This document shows, piece after piece, positions 1 to 6,340 of a stretch of DNA of 64,000 nt. Where the stretch lies: the NCBI GenBank assembly GCA_034670025.1, contig JAXMOE010000001.1:310001-374000 (forward strand). Reading direction: 5' to 3'. Every line of letters begins with the position of its first letter. The stretch's first letter is position 1. The notes beneath the pieces were generated by a model. The model was not told the DNA's origin. It saw only the letters and a program-made list of their open reading frames with translations, and searched no databases. This DNA comes from PGYR01 sp034670025. GTDB taxonomy: Bacteria > Bacteroidota > Ignavibacteria > Kapaibacteriales > UBA2268. Position numbers and translations under genes: made by a program.

Positions 1-1109
1 GGATAAAAATTAGTGGTTTTATAGGAAAACCATTTTTAGCAAAAAGCAATTCGTCCAACCAGTTTTTATTTTTGAATGGTAGAATAATAAAGAATAAGTA
101 TTTGAATCATGCAATTGTAAATTGCTATGAGGAGATGTTAGAAGAGAAGCGATTCCCTTTCTATGTTCTGTTTTTAGAAATTGACCACAACAAAATAGAT
201 ATTAATGTCCACCCACAAAAGCATGAAGTAAAGTTTGAAAATGATAGACATATATATAATGTAGTCAAAAGTGCAATCTTATCTACTTTACGAAGTGTTA
301 GTCTTATCCCAGAGTTCAAAGTTGAGACAGAACAGAATATAAACCCATTTACAATTCAAAGAAATGATGATAATGAAGAGATTGTAGTTAATAGGAATAC
401 TGGAGAAATATTAAAGAATAAAGATAATGTCAGCCATTCGAATTATTCGAGAGGGGAGAGTAGCTGGAAAAGAGACAGGGATGAACCGAGTAGGGAAGAT
501 TTTAGTACAGAAAAATTTGGTAACTTATTTCACAAATCAGATGATTCTGTTTTTGATTATTTAACTATTGATGATAGATTTTTGATTGTGAAGCGAGAAG
601 AAAACCTATTAGTAATATACAAAAGGCGAGCAATACAGAGGATTTATTACGAGAAATTTATATCTAATTATACAAATAGTGAAAATAAGAGCCAAGATTT
701 GCTTTTCCCACTCAAAATCAACTTAGAATCTCGACTCATTAATACTTTAAAGCAGAATGTTGATAACTTGAAGAGCTATGGGTTTATATATAATATAAAT
801 GAAAATACTTTAGTTTTAGAATCTGTACCCGACATAGTTCAAGACACTAACTTAGAGCTTTTGATAGAGAGAATAGCAACAAATATAATAGATTCTGTGC
901 ACGATGAAAACGATGAGATGCACGAGTATTTGGCTAAAGTGATGTCAGTTAGTATAAAAGTAAATCAGCAAGACTACAAAAACTCTACTCAATTAGAAAA
1001 ACTGTATAATGACCTGTTCAAATGCCAAAATCCTCAACATAGTCCGACGGGAAAACTGACTTCATATACTATTTCTTATAACGAATTAGAAAAAAAATTC
1101 AGATTATGA
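1..1109 (+). CDS. mutL: DNA mismatch repair protein MutL, 5' end cut by window edge
   Basis: The reading frame is open from base 3 to the stop, so the GHKL ATPase N-terminus lies outside the window. What remains starts in the transducer domain: NQFLFLNGR, then a DINVHPQKHEVKF block that matches the MutL VDVNVHPxKxEVRF signature. A charged linker (about 310-540) precedes the C-terminal dimerisation domain. That domain keeps the MutL fold pattern, but the endonuclease motif DQHAxxE is replaced by YKRRAIQ (618-653) and the CPHGRP motif by SPTGKL (about 1041-1058). The protein is therefore probably a mismatch-repair matchmaker without its own nicking activity. It ends just before the rplM promoter. 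Confidence 0.93.
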   Translation, partial: IKISGFIGKPFLAKSNSSNQFLFLNGRIIKNKYLNHAIVNCYEEMLEEKRFPFYVLFLEIDHNKIDINVHPQKHEVKFENDRHIYNVVKSAILSTLRSVSLIPEFKVETEQNINPFTIQRNDDNEEIVVNRNTGEILKNKDNVSHSNYSRGESSWKRDRDEPSREDFSTEKFGNLFHKSDDSVFDYLTIDDRFLIVKREENLLVIYKRRAIQRIYYEKFISNYTNSENKSQDLLFPLKINLESRLINTLKQNVDNLKSYGFIYNINENTLVLESVPDIVQDTNLELLIERIATNIIDSVHDENDEMHEYLAKVMSVSIKVNQQDYKNSTQLEKLYNDLFKCQNPQHSPTGKLTSYTISYNELEKKFRL

Positions 1110-1117
1110 TGGAAATA

Positions 1118-1149
1118 ATTGGAATATTATTATAAATCTATTAATTTTG
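1118..1149 (+). promoter_or_regulatory. Bacteroidota-type promoter for rplM-rpsI
   Basis: ATTG at 1118-1121 and TAATTTTG at 1142-1149 are exactly 20 bases apart, matching the Bacteroidota housekeeping-sigma consensus TTTG-N(about 20)-TAnnTTTG. Transcription would start near 1156, 20 bases before the ribosome binding site of rplM. The element sits directly after the mutL stop. It also argues against translation starting upstream of 1188. Confidence 0.6.
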
Positions 1150-1187
1150 TAAGCTATAATAAAAACAAAAACTTTTGGAGATGTAAA

Positions 1188-1628
1188 TTGAGTACTGGAC
1201 AATTTACCAAATCGCTTAGAAAAGAAGACGTCAATCCTGAATGGTGGATAGTGGACGCAGAAGGCCAAACTGTTGGCAGAATTGCTACTAGGATAGCAAC
1301 ATTAATTAGAGGTAAGCACAAACCAAGCTTTACTCCTCACATAGATGATGGGGATTTTGTAGTAGTGGTTAACGCTGAAAAAGTAATATTCACTGGTAAA
1401 AGAGAAGATAAGAAAACTTACTTCAAGCACACTGGTTACCACGGTAGTGAATCTTTTACTTCTGTTAAAGAAGTTAGAGAGAAATACCCTGAGAGAATAT
1501 TAGAAAGAGCAGTTAAAGGGATGTTGCCTAAAAACAAATTAGGTAAAAAAATGTCGTCTAAACTTAAAGTTTATACTGGCAGTGAGCACCCACACGAAGC
1601 ACAATCACCTAAAAAATTAGAAATTTAA
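1188..1628 (+). CDS. rplM: 50S ribosomal protein L13
   Basis: L13 is an early-assembly protein of the large ribosomal subunit. The 146-residue product shows WWIVDAEGQTVGRIAT near its start, GDFVVVVNAEKV in the middle and the usual AVKGMLPKNKLG near residue 110, so it is full length (E. coli L13 has 142 residues). I chose the TTG at 1188 because GGAG at 1177-1180 lies 7 bases upstream and the protein then begins where the family does. The frame extends up to 1119, but that stretch is the promoter. It is followed 18 bases later by rpsI, the classic L13-S9 pair. Confidence 0.96.
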   Translation: MSTGQFTKSLRKEDVNPEWWIVDAEGQTVGRIATRIATLIRGKHKPSFTPHIDDGDFVVVVNAEKVIFTGKREDKKTYFKHTGYHGSESFTSVKEVREKYPERILERAVKGMLPKNKLGKKMSSKLKVYTGSEHPHEAQSPKKLEI

Positions 1629-1646
1629 GTTAATTCGGAGCAATAA

Positions 1647-2033
1647 ATGAAACAATTTTGGGGAACAGGTCGAAGAAAAACTTCTGTTGCATCAGTAAGA
1701 ATAACACCAGGTAAGGGTGAGTTTACTATAAACAACAAGAAGGTGGATCAATTCATAGACCTCCAAAGTAATATAGAGAAAGTATATAAACCTTTAGAAG
1801 TTACTGAACTTAAAGGTCAATACGATGTACATGCAAATGTAAAAGGTGGTGGTTCAACTGGTCAAACAGGAGCTATTCAACTTGGTATTGCACGTGCTTT
1901 GATAGTAATGGAACCAGATTTGAAAGAAAAGCTGAAAGAAGCAGACTTACTTACAAGAGATTCTAGAATGGTAGAGCGTAAGAAGTATGGTCGCAAGAAA
2001 GCAAGAAAGCAGTTCCAATTCTCAAAGCGTTAA
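1647..2033 (+). CDS. rpsI: 30S ribosomal protein S9
   Basis: S9 binds the head of the 30S subunit, and its C-terminal tail contacts the P-site tRNA. The 128-residue product has the family start GTGRRKTSVASV, the central VKGGGSTGQTGAIQLGIARAL and the basic C-terminus KKARKQFQFSKR ending in Arg. It lies 18 bases after rplM with CGGAG upstream of the ATG, and is surely co-transcribed with it. Confidence 0.97.
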   Translation: MKQFWGTGRRKTSVASVRITPGKGEFTINNKKVDQFIDLQSNIEKVYKPLEVTELKGQYDVHANVKGGGSTGQTGAIQLGIARALIVMEPDLKEKLKEADLLTRDSRMVERKKYGRKKARKQFQFSKR

Positions 2034-2053
2034 GAGAAATTTTTTATCAATCA

Positions 2054-2123
2054 TGCTGGAAAGTACTGTGTGTTGCATATTCGTTATGTACCAAGATCTT
2101 TCTGGCAGTAGTTAAAACACACA
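2054..2123 (+). promoter_or_regulatory. Candidate rpsB leader RNA with H-type pseudoknot
   Basis: The 106-base gap before rpsB can fold strongly. Stem 1 pairs 2054-2063 (TGCTGGAAAG) with 2098-2107 (CTTTCTGGCA), ten pairs of which two are G-U. Within its loop, 2067-2074 (TGTGTGTT) is perfectly complementary to 2116-2123 (AACACACA), just upstream of the AGGA ribosome site at 2130-2133, giving a pseudoknot. A small inner hairpin, 2075-2079 with 2085-2089, has a TTCGT loop. S2 autoregulates rpsB through a pseudoknotted leader in gammaproteobacteria. A similar role here is inferred from position and architecture, not from sequence identity. Confidence 0.6.
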
Positions 2124-2139
2124 AAATACAAGGAAATAC

Positions 2140-3048
2140 ATGAAACACTATGTAGAGATAGACCAGCTATTGAAAGCTGGAGCTCACTTTGGTCACTTGA
2201 CCAGACGTTGGAATCCTGCAATGGAAAATTTTATCTTCAATGAAAGAAACGGGATTCATATTATTGATTTGAGAAAAACTCAAATTCTTCTGACTTTAGC
2301 TCGCGACGCGGCTTATCAGATTGCACTTGGCGGTAGAAATATTCTTTTTGTTGGTACTAAAAGCCAAGCAAAAGAAATATTGCAAGAAGCAGCTAAGAAA
2401 GCAGACGTAAACTACGTATCTGAAAGATGGTTAGGTGGTATGTTAACTAACTTTGCTACTATCAGAAAATCAATCAAAAGACTATCTTCAATTGATAAAA
2501 TGTCAATTGACGGTACTTATGAAAAGATTACTAAGAAAGAAAGATTATTATTTGATAGAGAGAAAGACAAACTAAGAAGAATATTTGGTGGAATAGAGAA
2601 TATGACTCGTCTTCCAGGTGCTTTGTTTGTAGTTGATACTAAGAAAGAACACTTGGCTATAAAAGAAGCTCAAAACTTGGGAATACCAGTAATAGCAATA
2701 GTCGATACTAACTCTAATCCTATGGATGTTGATTTCCCAATTCCTGCTAACGATGACTCTAGAAACACAATCAATCTAATAGTAGATATAATTGCAGAAG
2801 CATTAGTAGAAGGTTACACTGTAGCTAAAGCAAAACGTGCTGAGCAACAAGCGGAATCAGAAAGAGTAGCTAAGGAAACTGAAGATTTGGGTGACGGTCA
2901 ACCAAAAGTTAAACGTCAACTTAGAGAAAGAAAGAAAACTAAGCCGAAAGCTAAAGCTGATACTAAAAAGGAAGAGGCAAAAGCCGACACCAAAAAAGAA
3001 GAAGCTAAAGAAAGCTCGGAAGAAGCTGAAAAAACAGAAAACAGCTAA
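2140..3048 (+). CDS. rpsB: 30S ribosomal protein S2 with extended C-terminal tail
   Basis: S2 joins the 30S subunit late and helps recruit S1. The core (about residues 1-235) has the family landmarks: GAHFGHLTRRWNPAM at the start, NILFVGTKSQAKEI, WLGGMLTNFATI and PVIAIVDTNSNP. After residue 235 comes a charged tail of about 65 residues rich in Lys and Glu, including two tandem copies of KADTKKEEA (residues 272-280 and 281-289). E. coli S2 has 241 residues, so the tail is an addition. The gene follows a structured leader and is followed at once by an intrinsic terminator, so it seems partly uncoupled from tsf. Confidence 0.96.
   Translation: MKHYVEIDQLLKAGAHFGHLTRRWNPAMENFIFNERNGIHIIDLRKTQILLTLARDAAYQIALGGRNILFVGTKSQAKEILQEAAKKADVNYVSERWLGGMLTNFATIRKSIKRLSSIDKMSIDGTYEKITKKERLLFDREKDKLRRIFGGIENMTRLPGALFVVDTKKEHLAIKEAQNLGIPVIAIVDTNSNPMDVDFPIPANDDSRNTINLIVDIIAEALVEGYTVAKAKRAEQQAESERVAKETEDLGDGQPKVKRQLRERKKTKPKAKADTKKEEAKADTKKEEAKESSEEAEKTENS
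2953..3006 (+). repeat. Tandem 9-codon repeat in rpsB tail
   Basis: Two adjacent 27-base units both encode KADTKKEEA but differ at several third codon positions (for example gctgatact against gccgacacc). The peptide is identical while the DNA has drifted, which suggests the repeat is kept at protein level. Confidence 0.75.
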
Positions 3049-3064
3049 TTAAATTTATTTTTAT

Positions 3065-3094
3065 AAAGAGCATCTAAAAAAGGATGCTCTTTTT
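3065..3094 (+). terminator. Intrinsic terminator between rpsB and tsf
   Basis: GAGCATC at 3068-3074 pairs with GATGCTC at 3083-3089 around an 8-base loop and is followed by TTTTT (3090-3094). Three A-T pairs can extend the stem. It lies 20 bases after the rpsB stop, so it should lower read-through into tsf. Confidence 0.85.
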
Positions 3095-3130
3095 ATATAA
3101 ACTAATTATAAACCAATTTAAGAAAATAAA

Positions 3131-3985
3131 ATGTCAAATATAACTGCACAACAAGTAAAAGAATTAAGAGATAAAACTGGCGCTGGAATGGCGGATTGTA
3201 AAAAAGCACTTGTAGAGTCTGGTGGCGATATGGAATCAGCCGTTGACTTTTTAAGAAAAAAGGGAGCTGCATCTGCTGAAAAGAGAGCCGACAAAGATAC
3301 AAATGAAGGCTTGGTAGCCACTAAAATTGCTGATAATGGTCAAGCTGCTTCGATAGCACAAATTTCTTGTGAAACTGATTTTGTTGCCCTTAATGATGAA
3401 TTTGTTCAATTCGCAGACTCAATTGCTTCTGTGGTATTCGATAATGAACCTAAAGATACGGAGTCATTATTAAGTGCTGAGTTCAATGGTAAAAAAGTAG
3501 AAGATTCTTACAATGATATACTTGCTAAGTTTAGCGAAAAAATAGATGTTAGTAAGTTTGAAAAAGTAAAAACTGATGGATATATAGTAGATTACATTCA
3601 CAGTGGAAACAAACTGGGCGTATTGATTGAAGTAAGCTCTTCAAATATTAACGATGAGTCTAGATCTTTGGTAAGAGACATAGCAATGCAAGTTGCTGCT
3701 ATGAACCCAGCTTTTGTTGACAGATCTACTGTAACTCAAGAAATTCTTGATAAAGAGAAAGAATTATACAAACAACAAGCTGCTGAAGAAGGCAAGCCTG
3801 CTGATATAGCTGAAAGAATTGCTGAAGGAAGAATCAACAAGTTTTACAAAGAGAACTGTTTGATCGAACAACAATTTGTAAAAGATGGTAACATAACTGT
3901 TAGCGATGTATTGAAACAAATTTCAGACAATGCTGGCGAAGAAGTTAAAGTAAATCAATTTGTAAGATACTCAATCGGTGGATAA
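3131..3985 (+). CDS. tsf: Translation elongation factor Ts
   Basis: EF-Ts is the cytosolic nucleotide-exchange factor that releases GDP from EF-Tu. The 284-residue protein starts with the UBA-like module (residues 1-45: VKELRDKTGAGMADCKKAL) and then the SCETDFVALNDEF motif that contacts EF-Tu (about residues 79-91). The core and coiled segment follow, with the conserved IAMQVAAMNP at about residue 180. The length is close to the usual 280-300. The ATG has only a weak ribosome site (AAGAAAATAAA). I see no strong promoter between the upstream terminator and this gene. Its stop overlaps the region of the pyrH start. Confidence 0.97.
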   Translation: MSNITAQQVKELRDKTGAGMADCKKALVESGGDMESAVDFLRKKGAASAEKRADKDTNEGLVATKIADNGQAASIAQISCETDFVALNDEFVQFADSIASVVFDNEPKDTESLLSAEFNGKKVEDSYNDILAKFSEKIDVSKFEKVKTDGYIVDYIHSGNKLGVLIEVSSSNINDESRSLVRDIAMQVAAMNPAFVDRSTVTQEILDKEKELYKQQAAEEGKPADIAERIAEGRINKFYKENCLIEQQFVKDGNITVSDVLKQISDNAGEEVKVNQFVRYSIGG

Positions 3986-3989
3986 TCAC

Positions 3990-4703
3990 TTGAAACCCAT
4001 TTACAAAAGAATATTTTTGAAAGTTAGTGGAGAGTCACTAATGGGCAAATCTGGTTACGGAATTGACCCAGAGATTCTCTCTAAGTTTGTTAGTGAAATA
4101 GCCCAAATCCACAAATTAGGTATCCAAATTGGGATTGTAATTGGTGGAGGAAATATATTCCGAGGTATCCAAGCAGCTTCTCACGGTATTGACAAAGTTT
4201 CCGGTGATTATATGGGAATGTTAGCTACAGTAATTAACTGTGTAGCATTCCAAAATGCTTTAGAAAAGCAGGGAGTACCAACTAGGTTGCAAACTGCTAT
4301 CAAAATGGAACAAATTGCCGAGCCATACATACAAAGAAGAGCTATTCGTCACCTTGAAAAAGGAAGAGTAGTGCTGTTTGGTGCTGGTACAGGTAACCCA
4401 TACTTTACTACTGATACTGCTGCTGTGCTAAGAGCAATCGAAGTGAAAGCTGAATTAGTGATAAAGGGCACTAGAGTAGATGGCGTTTATGATTCTGATC
4501 CAGAAAAAAATAAAGATGCTGTAATGTTTGAAAACATTAGCTTCCGAGAAGTCTTGAACAAAGACTTGAGAGTAATGGATCACACTGCAATTACTTTATG
4601 TAACGAAAACAAATTACCAATTAAAGTTATTAATATGAATAAGCCAAATAACTTGTATAAACTAGTTACTGGTGAGAAAATAGGTACTACTGTTACCGCT
4701 TAA
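3990..4703 (+). CDS. pyrH: UMP kinase
   Basis: PyrH phosphorylates UMP to UDP in pyrimidine nucleotide synthesis. It is a hexamer of the amino-acid-kinase fold. Visible motifs are KVSGESLMG near the start, IGGGNIFRG, DYMGMLATVINC, TTDTAAVLRA and KGTRVDGVYDSDP, all typical. I prefer the TTG at 3990, giving MKPIYKRIFLKVSGES as in most homologues, because GGTGG at 3977-3981 then acts as ribosome site at good spacing. A GTG at 3978 would add four residues and overlap tsf. The gene belongs to the tsf-pyrH-frr cluster. Confidence 0.96.
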   Translation: MKPIYKRIFLKVSGESLMGKSGYGIDPEILSKFVSEIAQIHKLGIQIGIVIGGGNIFRGIQAASHGIDKVSGDYMGMLATVINCVAFQNALEKQGVPTRLQTAIKMEQIAEPYIQRRAIRHLEKGRVVLFGAGTGNPYFTTDTAAVLRAIEVKAELVIKGTRVDGVYDSDPEKNKDAVMFENISFREVLNKDLRVMDHTAITLCNENKLPIKVINMNKPNNLYKLVTGEKIGTTVTA

Positions 4704-4716
4704 TTAGGATTATATT

Positions 4717-5280
4717 ATGGATATAACAGAAATATTATTAGAAGCAGAAGAAAGTATGGTGAAATCTTATGAGTTCACTAAATCTCAAATTCAAAAGATT
4801 CGTACTGGCGGTGCTAGTGCTAACTTAGTAGATGGAATAGATGTAGATGCTTATGGAGCAAAGACTCCTTTGAATCAAGTTGCTGGAATATCTACACCCG
4901 ATGCTCGTACTATTATGATTCAACCTTATGATAGTGGATTGTTACAAGAAATCGAAAGAGCTATTCAGATAGCAGACTTAGGCTTCAACCCTCAAAACGA
5001 TGGTAATGTTATTCGTATTCCAGTTCCTCCTCTAACAGAGGAAAGAAGATTAGAGTATGTTAAATTATGTAAGAACTATGCAGAAGAAGGAAGAGTTGCT
5101 GTTCGTAATTCAAGAAGAACTGCAATAGATAATTTGCGTAATGCTGAAAAGGAAAAAGAAATATCGGAAGATATGCAGAAAGATGGTGAGAGTGAAGCTC
5201 AAACAATTACTGATAAATACATTGAGAAAGTAGATGCTGTTTTGGCTGACAAAGAAAAAGAACTAATCGGTAATGAATAA
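4717..5280 (+). CDS. frr: Ribosome recycling factor
   Basis: RRF works with EF-G to split post-termination ribosomes. The 187-residue product has the two-domain L shape signature: helix-rich ends, and the central TPLNQVAGISTPDARTIMIQPYD and NDGNVIRIPVPPLTEERR. Its length matches the family (185 in E. coli). It lies 13 bases after pyrH with AGGA at good spacing from the ATG and is the last gene of the translation block; a bidirectional terminator follows. Confidence 0.97.
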   Translation: MDITEILLEAEESMVKSYEFTKSQIQKIRTGGASANLVDGIDVDAYGAKTPLNQVAGISTPDARTIMIQPYDSGLLQEIERAIQIADLGFNPQNDGNVIRIPVPPLTEERRLEYVKLCKNYAEEGRVAVRNSRRTAIDNLRNAEKEKEISEDMQKDGESEAQTITDKYIEKVDAVLADKEKELIGNE

Positions 5281-5310
5281 TTAATTTTTTTTTCGAATCA
5301 AGTTTTTATT

Positions 5311-5346
5311 AAAGACCGTATGACTTAATTGTCATCGGTCTTTTTT
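5311..5346. terminator. Bidirectional terminator between frr and the 5325-6230 gene
   Basis: AAAGACCG (5311-5318), a bulged T, and ATGAC (5320-5324) pair with GTCAT (5331-5335) and CGGTCTTT (5336-5343) around TTAATT; T runs follow on the plus strand and lie beyond the A-rich arm on the minus strand. The last codons of the minus-strand gene encode one arm, so both convergent transcripts can stop here. Confidence 0.8.
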
Positions 5347-6230
5347 CTTTCATCACCAGGCACAAATCTGTCTAATTGGAATAACGTATAAGAAAAGTGC
5401 ATACCTTTAGAGTTCTTTTCTTCTCCAAAAGTTATTTCAAATTGTTGTTCCTGAGTATAATAAGCCCAAATTGGGACACCTAATTCAGTACTTATATAAT
5501 TCTCGGTATGTCCATTTGAAATAGATGTCATGTAGAAAGCAGCATCTTCATCATTGATAAAAAATTCACCATTACCAGTAAATGAAATATCAACTCTTAC
5601 AACTTCATAACCTAATGTATCTGTTTTTCCCTTATTCTCAAATAGATCTGTTCTAATCATAGTTGGGGTGGGGAATCCATTTTCAGCAAAATTTGTTGTA
5701 TCATTTAATTCTATCCAAGACCATTTTTCTGTACTTTTAGATTTCCCTATTGGCTGCAACAAAAGTCCTTGGAACGGTCCTCCCGCAGTTGTACCACTTC
5801 GCGAAGTATCAGCGTAACTAAAGCTATATCTGTTACCTACTGAATCCATTTCAATTGTAACTTTCTTTTCTAACCAAGGATGGGCTTCAATTTCTTTTTC
5901 AGGGTATAAGTTTTTGAACTCTGAGCCAGTTATTAATTTATATTCATGAGTTAGGAAAAAATGACCTGTTGTTTTATCTACACTATCGCAGGTTATTATA
6001 ATTCTTTCGTATCTTTCTTTAATTAATGGGCTGTCCCAGTTTACGATTACAGAATCACCTGATTCTAATCTATATTCTAATGTATCACCTTTTACAAAAT
6101 TATATTTATGGATTAGCGTGTCTTTTGAAACTAATTCACTCTCACCTGTAATTAAACTTTCGTCTATTTGTTTGTTCTGAGATAATGCAACATAAGTTGT
6201 TATAAATAGTATGTATATAAATATTTTCAT
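5325..6230 (-). CDS. Exported protein of unknown function
   Basis: The 301-residue product starts with a signal peptide (MKIFIYILFITTYVALSQ, likely cut after the SQ region) and has no lipobox cysteine or membrane segment, so it is probably periplasmic or outer-membrane attached. The rest is beta-rich, with many acidic and Thr residues. It resembles small FCB exported proteins built of repeated beta strands, but I recognise no domain. It has no T9SS sorting domain. It is divergent from the large WD40 gene across a 110-base gap. Its 3' end forms part of the frr terminator. Confidence 0.8.
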   Translation of the reverse strand: MKIFIYILFITTYVALSQNKQIDESLITGESELVSKDTLIHKYNFVKGDTLEYRLESGDSVIVNWDSPLIKERYERIIITCDSVDKTTGHFFLTHEYKLITGSEFKNLYPEKEIEAHPWLEKKVTIEMDSVGNRYSFSYADTSRSGTTAGGPFQGLLLQPIGKSKSTEKWSWIELNDTTNFAENGFPTPTMIRTDLFENKGKTDTLGYEVVRVDISFTGNGEFFINDEDAAFYMTSISNGHTENYISTELGVPIWAYYTQEQQFEITFGEEKNSKGMHFSYTLFQLDRFVPGDERKKTDDN

Positions 6231-6262
6231 AATTGTCTAAATTTAGGAACTTGGTTAAAAAT

Positions 6263-6295
6263 CAAAGTTAATACAAATAATTGTTTTTGTTCTAA
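6263..6295 (-). promoter_or_regulatory. Possible promoter of the 5325-6230 gene
   Basis: On the minus strand TAACTTTG (6270-6263) fits TAnnTTTG; the -33 element is a weaker TTAG (6295-6292), 21 bases upstream. The start codon is about 32 bases downstream. Confidence 0.35.
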
Positions 6296-6311
6296 CATTG
6301 TCTTAATTTTA
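6280..6311 (+). promoter_or_regulatory. Possible promoter of the WD40/T9SS gene
   Basis: ATTG (6280-6283), 20 bases, then TAATTTTA (6304-6311) matches the TTTG-N20-TAnnTTTG pattern except for the last base of the -7 element. The ATG is 30 bases downstream. Confidence 0.4.
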
Positions 6312-6340
6312 CGATTGAACACCACAAAAATTATCTAAAA

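Noticed and set aside
1119..1187. N-terminal extension of L13
   Set aside because: The frame is open but spans the promoter, lacks family similarity, and a good ribosome site precedes the TTG at 1188.
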